Under the pieces are notes generated by a model. The model was given only the letters and a program-made list of their open reading frames with translations. It did not search any database and was not told where the DNA came from. This document shows, piece after piece, positions 7,407 to 15,481 of a stretch of DNA of 60,874 nucleotides (within the stretch, counting starts at the first letter, position 1; every line of letters begins with the position of its first letter). The translations under genes were made by a program, and so were the position numbers. Origin of the DNA: Streptomyces sp. BR123 (lineage in GTDB: Bacteria > Actinomycetota > Actinomycetes > Streptomycetales > Streptomycetaceae); the NCBI RefSeq assembly GCF_013401435.1, contig NZ_JACBGN010000009.1, positions 1 to 60,874 of the forward strand. The letters run 5' to 3'.

Positions 7407-9223
7407 GCGTCCTCGTCGCTTTCGCTTTCCTCGTACTCGGCGTTCATGGCGTCACGCTCGTCCATGTACTCGTCGAGCCACTCGGAGCCGATGCCGGGGA
7501 ACTCCTCCTCGACACGGGTGCGCAGGAAGGCGAGATCGGTGCGCTCGTAGCGGCGGATCACCTGGGCCAGCGACAGTTCCAGGTCGTCGATGACGTCGAT
7601 CCGGGAGCCGGCCTCGATGAACGCCCGCACCAGGTCGGCGGAGCCGCCGTTCTGGACGGCCACCTGCAGCGGGGTGAGGCCGGCCTTCGTCGTGGTCTCC
7701 ACGTCCAGTCCCGCCGCCAGCAGCCGCGGCAGCAGCACCGCGTGGTCCAGGAGGTGGAGCACGTGCATCAGGGTTTGCCCCCGCCGGTCGCGGACCCGCG
7801 GGTCCATGCCGGCGTCCAGCAGCGCGACGACTCCCGGGGTGTCGCCGTGCTGGGCGCGCAGGAACAGGTCGCGCATCTGTGCCCGCAGGGCACGCGGCAG
7901 CCGCCCCCCGCCCGTGGTCCAGTCGTGCTGCACGGCGAAGCAGCCGGCGACGGCGCCGCCGAACGCGCGCATGGCGCGCTCGCGCTGCTGCTCCTCCGCG
8001 GTGTGCGCCGGCAGGTCCAGTGCGCCGCCTTGGACGCGCACCCCGTGCCATTCGCCGCGGCAGCGCACCCGTACCGGCTGCGCCGGGGACGTTCCGGGCG
8101 GGCCGGACGCGGGGCCGGCCTCGGGGAAGAGGGCCTCGGCGACGAGGGGGTGCAGTTCGCGCGGGGTGATCCGGCCGGTGCGGACCAGTTCGAGGTCGGG
8201 CAGCCGCTTCCGGGCGAACACGGGCATCCTGGCGCTCTCCTGCGGCGTGTCCCAGCCCGTTGCGACGGCGGACAGGCGCATGCCGCGCGCGCCCACCGGC
8301 TCCACCACCAGGGCGCCGTACCACTGCACGGGAATCCGGAACCTGCTGTCTTCGCCCGCCTCCGCCAGACGGCGCACCTCCGCTTCGAGGCGGGCCAGGT
8401 CGAAGGCGTCGGTGGCCATCAGCTCCCGCGGGTCCACCGGACGGGCGTACTCCGACGTGGACTCGGGGACGGTCATGTCCCGGTCGGCGCCGACGGCTTC
8501 GTAGGCCGCGTCGTACTCACCGCGGGCCTGCAGCAGGGCGACCCACTCGGCGCGTGCGGCGGGGTCCGCCGGGCCGGGATCGGCGGTGGGCAGTTCCCCG
8601 GGGCCGAGCGGCGTGCCGTCCGGGCGGAAGAACGGCAGCCGGTCGGCGCCGCCGGTGAAGCGCTCGCGGAGTTCGGCGGTGTGCCGGGCGTCCCAGAGGG
8701 GTCGGGCGGCGATCCAGTTCTCGGGGGTGTAGCTCGCCCGGGGCGCGGGCGTGTCGACGAGATGGTTCTCCTCGAGGGGGTCCACGGGGGTGCAGCGCAG
8801 CCTCAGCCGCTGCGGCCCGTCGGTCATCGGGCCGGTGGTGACGGAGAGGACCGGCGCGTCGTGGCCGGTGCCGTAGCGGGCGAGCAGCACACGCGTCAAG
8901 CCGGCGTGGGTCGTACGGCCTCCCAGGAGGCGGGGCAGGTGCCAGCGCACCAGGTCCGGGGCCAGGTGGTGCAGGTCCTCCTCCACCGCCTCGGCGACCG
9001 GCCGGCCGTGCTCGGCGGCGATCTCGGGCAGGTCGAAGGTGATGTCGACGGCGGCGGCCGCGCAGGCGGCCCGCCAGTCGCCGGCGAGCCGGTGCCCGGT
9101 CGCACGCTCGATCATCCAGCCGGGCACGGCGTAGCGGCGGATGCGCTGCCAGGCCGGGCCGTCCTCGGGGAGGAAGCCGCCGGGCAGCCGGTCGAGGCCG
9201 CGGTTAACGGGGCGCGCGTTCAT
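7403..9223 (-). CDS. Large protein of unknown N-terminal fold with C-terminal ankyrin repeats
   Basis: A 606-residue protein. Residues from about 425 to 540 carry ankyrin-like repeats: 'LFLRAQHGDTPGVVALLDAG', 'DRRGQTLMHVLHLLDHAVLL', and 'KAGLTPLQVAVQNGGSADLV'. The end is acidic (EYEESESDEDA). The first 420 residues contain several Trp/Arg-rich segments and no family I recognise. There is no signal peptide or membrane helix, so it is cytosolic. The ATG at 9223 overlaps the LRR gene stop (ATGA) and the 3' end overlaps the ATPase start (ATGA). Ankyrin repeats usually mediate protein contacts, so it is a plausible adaptor or substrate sensor for the MoxR-vWA pair. Confidence 0.88.
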   Translation of the reverse strand: MNARPVNRGLDRLPGGFLPEDGPAWQRIRRYAVPGWMIERATGHRLAGDWRAACAAAAVDITFDLPEIAAEHGRPVAEAVEEDLHHLAPDLVRWHLPRLLGGRTTHAGLTRVLLARYGTGHDAPVLSVTTGPMTDGPQRLRLRCTPVDPLEENHLVDTPAPRASYTPENWIAARPLWDARHTAELRERFTGGADRLPFFRPDGTPLGPGELPTADPGPADPAARAEWVALLQARGEYDAAYEAVGADRDMTVPESTSEYARPVDPRELMATDAFDLARLEAEVRRLAEAGEDSRFRIPVQWYGALVVEPVGARGMRLSAVATGWDTPQESARMPVFARKRLPDLELVRTGRITPRELHPLVAEALFPEAGPASGPPGTSPAQPVRVRCRGEWHGVRVQGGALDLPAHTAEEQQRERAMRAFGGAVAGCFAVQHDWTTGGGRLPRALRAQMRDLFLRAQHGDTPGVVALLDAGMDPRVRDRRGQTLMHVLHLLDHAVLLPRLLAAGLDVETTTKAGLTPLQVAVQNGGSADLVRAFIEAGSRIDVIDDLELSLAQVIRRYERTDLAFLRTRVEEEFPGIGSEWLDEYMDERDAMNAEYEESESDEDA

Positions 9224-10359
9224 CGGTACACGCTCGTGATGGCGCTGAGGTCGGGGTGGGCGCCGCGGGCGGGGCGCAGCCGGCCGGCGAAGGAGCGCTT
9301 CACCTTGCGGGGCAGGCCGGGGCCGAGGCCCACGTACTCCAGGGGCGAGCCGTCGGGGACGGCGGCCAGCAGGCACTTCGCGCCGCGTCCGGTCAGTCCC
9401 GTGTGGCGCAGCTCCAGGCGGCGCAGCGGGCTGCCGGGCAGGGCGGCGGCAAGGGCGTACGCCCCTTCGTCGCCGGTGGTGTTGCCGGTGGAGCCGAGGC
9501 TGCGCTCGGACAGGGCCCGGCCGAGGTCGAGGGCTTCGATGCCGGCGAGGGCGTCGGCGAGGGCCCGGGCGCCGTCGGGGCCGATGCCGTTGCCGCCGAG
9601 GCCGAGGCGGACCGGGCGGGCGGGCTCGGCGGCCGCGGCGGCGGCCAGGACGGCGGTGCCCTCGTCGCCGAGGTGGTTGGCGGGGAGGTACAGCTCGCGG
9701 ACTCCGGCGTCCCGGATGAGGGCGGCGAGCAGCGGGGCGTCGGCGGCGGTGAGGCCGTTGCCGCCGAGGAAGAGACGCTCCAACGGGGTCTCGCGGGTAC
9801 GGAGGGCGTCGAGGAGGAGGCGTACGCCGTCGCTGCCGATGCCGGTGTTGACCAGGTCGAGGGTGCGCAGGGTGCGGTTGCGCCGGAGCAGGGCGGCCAG
9901 GGTCGCGGCGCCGTCGGCGAGGACCGGGTTCCGCTTGAGCCAGAGGGCCTTGACGGAGGTGTCGTCGGCGAGGGCGTCCGCGAGGGCGGCGACGCCGTCC
10001 GGCCCGATCCGGTTGCAGCCCAGGTAGAGGGTGTGCAGGCCGTGGCCGTCCCCGAGGGCGCCGGCGAGCGTGCGGGCCCCCTCGTCGCCGATGGAGTTGG
10101 TGCCGAGCAGGAGGTGCCGGGCGTGCGGGGAGCGGGCTGCGGCGGCTGCGACACGGGCCGCGCCGGCCGGCCCGAGGCCCTGCTTGCACAGGTCGACACG
10201 TCCGTCGGTGCGCAGGGTGCCGATGGTGAAGGCCTCGTCGGCCGCGACCTCCTCAGCCGCGGCGAGCCGCGCGAGCAGCGGGTCGAGACCGGCCGGGTCG
10301 GCGAGCGGCAGGTCGGGGTGCTCGATCGCAGGGCACCGCACGGGTATCGGCCGTGTCAT
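9220..10359 (-). CDS. Leucine-rich repeat protein (ribonuclease-inhibitor type)
   Basis: A 379-residue protein made almost entirely of 28-30-residue leucine-rich repeats of the ribonuclease-inhibitor type. Units read like 'GDEGARTLAGAL...LHTLYLGCNRIG', with Asn ladders (LGTNSIG, LGCNRIG, LGGNGLT, LPANHLG, LGGNGIG). About nine to ten units span residues 50-330. No signal peptide or membrane segment is seen. I start at the ATG at 10359, which has GGTGGAG just upstream; two GTG codons directly in front would add two residues. It is the first gene of the LRR-ankyrin-MoxR-vWA operon. A tRNA-like element ends 58 nt upstream on the same strand. NLR-type receptors use the same repeat class for ligand sensing, which suggests a sensor role by analogy only. 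Confidence 0.92.
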   Translation of the reverse strand: MTRPIPVRCPAIEHPDLPLADPAGLDPLLARLAAAEEVAADEAFTIGTLRTDGRVDLCKQGLGPAGAARVAAAAARSPHARHLLLGTNSIGDEGARTLAGALGDGHGLHTLYLGCNRIGPDGVAALADALADDTSVKALWLKRNPVLADGAATLAALLRRNRTLRTLDLVNTGIGSDGVRLLLDALRTRETPLERLFLGGNGLTAADAPLLAALIRDAGVRELYLPANHLGDEGTAVLAAAAAAEPARPVRLGLGGNGIGPDGARALADALAGIEALDLGRALSERSLGSTGNTTGDEGAYALAAALPGSPLRRLELRHTGLTGRGAKCLLAAVPDGSPLEYVGLGPGLPRKVKRSFAGRLRPARGAHPDLSAITSVYR

Positions 10360-10417
10360 CACCACTCCACCGGTTCCTTCGCCGGTGCCCGGCGTCCGCT
10401 ACGACTTGAAGAAGACG

Positions 10418-10490
10418 CAAGACCGGTCGGATTCGAACCGACGTCCTCCAGCTCGATGCTAGGGCGCGACGACCTCTGCGCTACGGCCTT
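10418..10490 (-). tRNA. tRNA-like gene with a shortened anticodon arm, isotype undetermined
   Basis: Read on the minus strand, the acceptor stem AAGGCCG (10490-10484) pairs with CGGTCTT (10425-10419), with one G-U. It is followed by T8-A9, a perfect 4-bp D-stem (GCGC/GCGC), a perfect T-arm GTCGG-TTCGAAT-CCGAC (10442-10426) and discriminator G at 10418. CCA is not encoded. Between C25 and the T-stem there are 21 nt instead of the usual 23. The best fold is a 5-bp anticodon stem CTAGC/GCTGG closing a 5-nt loop ATCGA, then a normal AGGAC variable region. The alternative is a 4-bp stem with a 7-nt loop CATCGAG, giving anticodon TCG but with A instead of U at position 33. Two more base pairs (GC/GC) could extend the acceptor outward. 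Confidence 0.75.
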
Positions 10491-10492
10491 GC

Positions 10493-11301
10493 TGCCGAGA
10501 TCATAGCGGGTTTCCGGCCAAAGTCGATCACCAGTTTGAATTCGTGGCCGAATGACTGCTGCCGGTGACGAACGGGCAGCCGTGACCGCGCGCTTCGCTT
10601 GGCGGGTGAGTGCTCCGCCTGACGGGTTGAGCGTCCTGCTCGGCGAGGTACCGCTCTCGCGCCCGGACGGGGGCGAGCGGCGCGAGTGGGGCTGCGCGCG
10701 TCCCGCCGGAGCGCTCAGCCGCGGCGGCGCGGGCCGCCCGGCCACAGCGGAGGCCGTCCGGCCGGGGCCGTCTCGGCAGCGCGAGGCGGTTCTGCGGGTC
10801 GCGGGCGAGCCGACCGGTCCACCGCTCGCCGGCGGCGGGCCCACGCCTTGTCGACGCCGACCCGGAGCGCGGCGGGCAGCGCCGCGCCGCCCTGGGCGAG
10901 CCATTGCGGCGGCACTGCGTCCGGGGCAGCCCTCGGCCCGGCACAGGGCACTGCGCCGAGGCCGGCCGCCTGGGCCACGACACCCGACGCCCGGTAGGCG
11001 CAATGTCCGAATGGATCCGACATTCACCCATTCGCCGATAAGCAGGCCCTTTCTGCCCACCCGCGCCGAACGCGGCGCCCCGTGCGCCCCTCTCCATCCC
11101 GTTCGCAGCCGTAATCGCCGCAGGAACGCCGGTCGAGCCGGATCGTTACCTCAAGTTTCGCTCAATTCCAGTGACACCGCGGCGGCGGCATTCCTAGCTT
11201 CCTCGTACACGCGTCTCGAACGCTTTTCACATTTCCGCGGTTCCGCGCGATCCGGTGATCCCGCTCCGCATGCCGCGACCCCCTAGGAAAGAGTGCACAA
11301 C
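10493..11301. other. Non-coding region of about 810 bp
   Basis: No reading frame here has a convincing start, ribosome site or recognisable motif; the open frames on both strands are Arg/Pro/Ala-rich. The right part (about 11130-11300) is less GC-rich and should hold the promoter of the binding-lipoprotein gene. An imperfect inverted repeat, AATGTC/GACATT, lies at 11002-11024. Confidence 0.5.
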
Positions 11302-12114
11302 ATGAGGGTTCCCAAGGCTGGTGCGATGGCCGTGGTCGTCGGCCTCGCCCTGACCGCCACCGGCTGCGGCGGCGACGAAGGCCCCAAGGGGACCCTGTCG
11401 GTCGGCATCAAGTTCGACCAGCCCGGTGTGGGCCTGCGCGAGACCGGTGGCACCTTCTCCGGCTTCGACGTGGACGTCGCCACCTACATCGCCAAGGAGC
11501 TCGGCTACAAGCCCGAGCAGATCGAGTTCAAGAAGGTCGACAGCTCCGACCGCGAGCTGCTGCTGCAGTACAACGAGGTCAAGTTCGTCGCCGCGAGCTA
11601 CTCGATCAGCGACAAGCGCAAGGAGAAGGTCGACTTCGCCGGCCCGTACTTCACGGCCCACCAGGACCTCCTCGTCCGCGCCGACGACGCGACGATCACC
11701 AAGGCCGAGGACCTCAACAACAAGAAGCTCTGCTCGGTCTCCGGCTCCACCTCGGCGCAGAACGTCAAGGAGAAGCTGGCGCCGAAGGCGAGCCTGCTGG
11801 AGCTCGGCGGCTACTCGGAGTGCGTCATCGCCCTCCAGGACGGCCTCGTGGACGCCATGACCACCGACAACTCCATCCTCGCCGGTTACGCCGCCCATAA
11901 GGGCAACACCGGCAAGTTCAAGCTCATGGGGCTGAGCCTGAGCAACGAGAGCTACGGCATCGGCGTCAAGAAGGGCAACAAGGAGCTGGTCGACAAGGTC
12001 AACGCCGCCCTGAAGAAGATGGTCTCGGACGGGTCCTGGGACGCGGCCGTGAAGAAGAACTTCGGACCGGCCTACCGCAACGAGCCCGCTCCGCAGATCA
12101 CGACGGGCAGCTGA
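11302..12114 (+). CDS. Glutamate/amino-acid ABC transporter substrate-binding lipoprotein
   Basis: A 270-residue periplasmic-binding-fold protein of the SBP_bac_3 class. An N-terminal lipoprotein signal MRVPKAGAMAVVVGLALTAT leads to Cys in ATGCGG. The mature part has 'GTLSVGIKFDQPGVGL', 'GFDVDVATYIAKELGY' and 'DFAGPYFTAHQDLLVR', as in GluB-type receptors for acidic amino acids. The ATG at 11302 has AGGAAAG about 10 nt upstream; a GTG nine bases earlier is less likely. No permease or ATPase gene lies next to it, so it must work with components encoded elsewhere or act as a sensor. Confidence 0.92.
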   Translation: MRVPKAGAMAVVVGLALTATGCGGDEGPKGTLSVGIKFDQPGVGLRETGGTFSGFDVDVATYIAKELGYKPEQIEFKKVDSSDRELLLQYNEVKFVAASYSISDKRKEKVDFAGPYFTAHQDLLVRADDATITKAEDLNNKKLCSVSGSTSAQNVKEKLAPKASLLELGGYSECVIALQDGLVDAMTTDNSILAGYAAHKGNTGKFKLMGLSLSNESYGIGVKKGNKELVDKVNAALKKMVSDGSWDAAVKKNFGPAYRNEPAPQITTGS

Positions 12115-12450
12115 CGGCGCCCTACGCGGTGGCGGGGTCCGGCCGGTCGGCGTCGAAGGCGGCGTTGACCGCCCACGGGCGCCCGCCGCGCACCGCCGCC
12201 GCCGTCGGCCCGTCGAACCGCCGGTCGGTGGTCCGCTCCACGAAGCGGCCCGCCGGCCGTCCGCGCCGATGAACCTGCGCCGGGCCGGGGATCCGGTCAC
12301 GGCGTGTCCTTTCGACCGCCGCGCGGACAGCGGTGGCCGGTGCCGCTTCGGGAAGATCCTGCCCGCCGCGGCACGCCACCGCCGTCCCGTCAGTCCCCGG
12401 CCCGGACCTTCACGAGCAGAGGGGGAACGCCCCCTTCGCCGCCGCCGGGA
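12115..12450. other. Intergenic stretch, possible gene remnant on the minus strand
   Basis: A minus-strand frame (12122-12379, up to 85 codons) has a central part containing RFVERTTDRRFDGPTAAAVR, which looks less random than the flanks. It has no usable ribosome site and no family I recognise. It may be the tail of a decayed gene, and otherwise nothing is seen. Confidence 0.3.
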
Positions 12451-13017
12451 TCAGGCCACCGGGGCCTCGACGGCGAGTACCTTCAGGAACTCGCGCATCC
12501 ACGCCGGGTGGTCGGGCCAGGCCCGCGCCGAGACCAGCTTGTCGTCGACGACGGCCTCGGCGTCCTCGAAGTCGGCGCCGGCCGCCTTCATGTCCAGTTG
12601 GAGCGCCGGGTACGCGGTCACCCGCCGACCGTCCAGCGAGCCGGTCGCCGCGGTGATCAGCGGGCCGTGGCAGATCTGGGCGATCGGCTTGCCGGAGGCG
12701 GCGAAGGCGCCCAGGATCCGCTGCACGTCCTCGTTGTTGCGCAGGTACTCCGGCGCCCTGCCGCCCGGTACCACGACGGCCGCGTACTGCTCCGGGTCCA
12801 CGTCGGCGAAGGCCACGTCGGCGGGCCAGGAGTAGCCCGGCTTCTCGGTGTAGGTGTCGAAGCCGTCCTCGAAGTCGTGCACGACGAACCGCAGCCGCTT
12901 CACCGCGGGCGCCGCGATGTGGACCTCGTACCCCTCCTCGCGCAGGCGCTGGTACGGGTAGAGGACCTCCAGCGCCTCCGCCGCGTCGCCGGTCACGATG
13001 AGGATCTTCGCTGTCAT
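12451..13017 (-). CDS. DJ-1/PfpI family protein
   Basis: A 188-residue cytosolic protein of the DJ-1/PfpI superfamily. The nucleophile elbow is in AQICHGPLI (C116-H117) and the preceding glycine-rich turn is in VVVPGGRAPEYLRNN. Members include glyoxalase III/deglycase-like enzymes, proteases and amidases, so the exact reaction is open. The ATG at 13017 has GGGAG about 6 nt upstream. It is divergent from the endonuclease I gene, with a 270-bp shared promoter region. Confidence 0.92.
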   Translation of the reverse strand: MTAKILIVTGDAAEALEVLYPYQRLREEGYEVHIAAPAVKRLRFVVHDFEDGFDTYTEKPGYSWPADVAFADVDPEQYAAVVVPGGRAPEYLRNNEDVQRILGAFAASGKPIAQICHGPLITAATGSLDGRRVTAYPALQLDMKAAGADFEDAEAVVDDKLVSARAWPDHPAWMREFLKVLAVEAPVA

Positions 13018-13287
13018 GGGCTGCTCCCGGTAGGGGTGTTCGCACGATCGTGGTCTTCGTGTCCGCCCGGTCCTTGCCGGGCCCCGCGCCACACTGCCCG
13101 TGCTCCGGGCTCCTGCCAAGAGGACTGTCACCCGATCGGCGTACCGGACCCACAGGAAATGTCCGGGCTCCCGACACGTGCACTTCACCTGTACGGCACA
13201 TGACAATATGACCGTCGCTCCGTCACCTGACACCCCGTCGACCCACCGGCGGGGATGGCGGTGCGCACGGAAAGGATCCCCCACATC

Positions 13288-14118
13288 ATGTCCATCTCCC
13301 GGAGAACCTCCTGGGCCGCCGCCCTCGCCGCGGCCACCCTGGTGGCCATACCCGCCGCCGCCACGGCGGGTACGGCGCACCATGCCGCCGACGGCACCGC
13401 AACGGCCGCCGCCGCGGCCGGCGCGTACACCACCGTCGACGCGTACTACGCGCCCGCCGAGGGCAAGAGCGGGGCAGCGCTGAAGGCCGCGCTCCACGAC
13501 ATCGTCAAGAACCAGTCCCGGATCGGCTATGACGCCGTGTGGAACGCGCTGAAGGTCACCGACCAGGACCCGGCGAACCCGAACAACGTCATCCTCCTCT
13601 ACTCGGGCCGCTCCCAGTCCAAGTCCACCAACGGCGGCGGCGCCAACGACTGGAACCGCGAGCACGTCTGGGCCAAGAGCCACGGCGATTTCGGCACCGC
13701 CACCGGCCCGGGCACGGACCTGCACCACCTGCGCCCCGAGGACGTCACGGTCAACAGCACCCGCGGCAACAAGGACTTCGACCGCGGCGGCAGCCCCGTC
13801 GCCGAGGCCCCCGGCAGCTACACCGACGCCGACTCCTTCGAGCCTCGGAACGCGGTCAAGGGCGACGTCGCCCGGATGCTGCTGTACATGGCGGTGCGCT
13901 ACGACGGCGGCGACGGCTTCGCCGACCTGGAGATGAACGACCGGGTCGACAACGGCAGCGCGCCGTTGTTCGGCCGGATCAGCGTGCTGAAGGAATGGAA
14001 CCGGTTGGACCCGCCGGACGCCTTCGAGAAGCGTCGCAACGAGATCATCTACAACACCTACCAGCACAACCGCAACCCGTTCATCGACCACCCGGAGTGG
14101 GTCGACTCCATCTGGTGA
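13288..14118 (+). CDS. Secreted endonuclease I family nuclease
   Basis: A 276-residue extracellular nuclease. A signal peptide (MSISRRTSWAAALAAATLVA...) precedes an Endonuclease I (EndA/NucM) domain. The beta-beta-alpha-metal core is visible as NDWNREHVWAKSH, with the catalytic His in REHVW, followed by DLHHLRPEDVTVNSTRGNK with metal-site residues. The C-terminal 'RRNEIIYNTYQHNRNPFIDH' is also characteristic. Such enzymes degrade DNA outside the cell for nutrition. GGAAAGGA lies 12 nt before the ATG at 13288. An upstream in-frame ATG at 13255 is less suitable because it would push the signal peptide inwards. Confidence 0.94.
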   Translation: MSISRRTSWAAALAAATLVAIPAAATAGTAHHAADGTATAAAAAGAYTTVDAYYAPAEGKSGAALKAALHDIVKNQSRIGYDAVWNALKVTDQDPANPNNVILLYSGRSQSKSTNGGGANDWNREHVWAKSHGDFGTATGPGTDLHHLRPEDVTVNSTRGNKDFDRGGSPVAEAPGSYTDADSFEPRNAVKGDVARMLLYMAVRYDGGDGFADLEMNDRVDNGSAPLFGRISVLKEWNRLDPPDAFEKRRNEIIYNTYQHNRNPFIDHPEWVDSIW

Positions 14119-14204
14119 CCCGGGGTTGACCCCCCGCGGACCGGGTATCCGCAGGTCAGAGGCTGCAGCACGCACCCTGCGAGCTGCAGCCGACGGAGGT
14201 CGCC

Positions 14205-14513
14205 ATGGACGATGCCGGACTCTCCGACCGCGAGCAGCGCGCCTTCTCCGCCATCGAGGCGGAACTGAGGCAGGACCGCTCGCTCGGCCGGATCCTGCGC
14301 TTCGGCAGGCTGCGCCACCGCGCGATGGCGGCGTGCGCGCTCGGCGCGGTGACGATGGGGCTGCTGATCGCGGCGTCGATCACCGTGTCCCCGCCGCTGA
14401 TCTGGGGATTCGCGGCCGCCTGGACCCTGACGGTGGCCATGGCGCTGCCGCTGCTCGCCCAGTGGCTCCGGCACCGCTGGCAGGTCCGGGAGCACAAGGG
14501 CCGGGCGGGCTGA
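14205..14513 (+). CDS. DUF3040 family small membrane protein
   Basis: A 102-residue protein. The N-terminal 'MDDAGLSDREQRAFSAIEAE' cytosolic helix ('LS..E...L..IE..L..D') is the hallmark of DUF3040. It is followed by two transmembrane helices (about 42-62 and 66-86) and a basic tail. The family is restricted to actinobacteria and its function is unknown. The gene stands alone and its 3' end faces the IS element. Confidence 0.9.
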   Translation: MDDAGLSDREQRAFSAIEAELRQDRSLGRILRFGRLRHRAMAACALGAVTMGLLIAASITVSPPLIWGFAAAWTLTVAMALPLLAQWLRHRWQVREHKGRAG

Positions 14514-14549
14514 ACCACCGGCGCGCCCGGTCCGGGCACCCCGTTGCTA

Positions 14550-15481
14550 GGCAGTGTCTGACAAATGATCATCTGGCTGGTTCGCGGAGCCAGAGGATCA
14601 GCGAGGCCAGCACGACTCCGGCGCGGTAGCGGTCGGCGAGCTTGTCGTACCTGGTCGCGATCGCGCGGAACTGCTTGAGTCGTGCGAAGCATCGTTCGAC
14701 CACGTTGCGGTCGCGGTAGGCCTCCTTGTCGAAGGCGGGCGGCCGGCCGCCGAGGCGCCCTCGGCGCCGGCGGTTGGCCGCTTGGTCGCGGCGCTCGGGG
14801 ATCGTGGCGGCGATGCCCCGGCGCCGCAGCAGGTGGCGGATCGCCCGGCTGGAGTAGGCCTTGTCGCCCAGGACCCGGGCCGGTGTCGTGCGCGGGTGGC
14901 CGGTGGAGGCGCGCGGGACGCGGATCCCGTCGAGGACCTGGGCGAACGCGGTGGCGTCGTTGATGTTGCCCGGGGTGAGCACGATGGACAGGGGCAGGCC
15001 CCGGCCGTCGACGGCGAGGTGGACCTTGGTGGTCAGCCCGCCCCGGGACCGGCCGAGGGCCTGGCGCGTCTGCGAGCGGCCCGGATCTTCCAGTTCGTCC
15101 CCGCCTGCGGCCCCTTTTTACGCGCGCCGGCGGCGTGCTGGTGGGCCCGGTTGACCGTGGAGTCGACAGCAACGGTCCACTCAACCCGGCCCACCGCGTC
15201 GTCGCGGACCTGCACGTGTTCCAACAGCGCTGCCCACGTGCCATCCGCCTCCCAGCGGGCGAACCGCTCATAGACGGTCTGCCACGGCCCATACCGCTCA
15301 GGCAGGTCACGCCACGGAGCCCCGGTCCGCAACCGCCACAGCACACCATTGACCACCTGCCGGTGATCACGCCACGGACGCCCACGCCCGTCCATGCGCG
15401 GCAGCAAGGGCTCTATCCGCTCCCACGCCGCATCCGTCAACTCGCCTCGACCTGCCACAAGATCAATTATCAGACAGGCCT
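14550..15481 (-). mobile_element. IS5-family insertion sequence, about 930 bp
   Basis: The ends form imperfect inverted repeats. The left end contains TGTCTGACAAATGATC and the right end, read inwards, TGTCTGATAATTGATC. Both are flanked by TA (14548-14549 and 15482-15483), which fits the 2-bp target duplication of IS427-like IS5 elements. It carries one transposase in two overlapping frames. It is inserted exactly at the stop codon of the GH20 hexosaminidase gene, downstream of the DUF3040 gene. Confidence 0.85.
14569..15458 (-). CDS. IS5-family transposase, expressed by -1 frameshifting
   Basis: The first frame runs from a GTG at 15458 to a stop at 15033 and contains the IS5 N-terminal domain ('LTDAAWERIEPLLP', 'GAPWRDLPERYGPWQTVY') and the first catalytic Asp in AVDSTVNRAHQH. 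The second frame continues with GLTTKVHLAVDGRGLP, then GDKAYSS (second Asp) and ERCFARLKQFRAIATRYDK (Glu). The junction is at the A5G run (minus strand 15119-15114, codons AAA AAG). A -1 slip there joins the frames, as in many IS5 members. With all three DDE residues present and the ends paired, the element may still be active. Confidence 0.88.

Noticed and set aside
10359..11060. Minus-strand frame of 233 codons crossing the tRNA-like gene
   Set aside because: Part of its sequence is the translated tRNA-like element itself, so it is not a gene.
10552..11286. Plus-strand frame of 244 codons in the gap after the tRNA-like gene
   Set aside because: Composition is Arg/Gly/Pro-rich without structure; no ribosome site at its ATG; it overlaps the promoter region of the binding-lipoprotein gene.
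12122..12379. 85-codon minus-strand frame
   Set aside because: No ribosome site and no family; kept only as a note on a possible remnant.
14521..14540. Hairpin GCCCGG-T-CCGGGC as terminator
   Set aside because: Stem of five to six pairs and tiny loop; too weak to call, though it may once have terminated the hexosaminidase gene.
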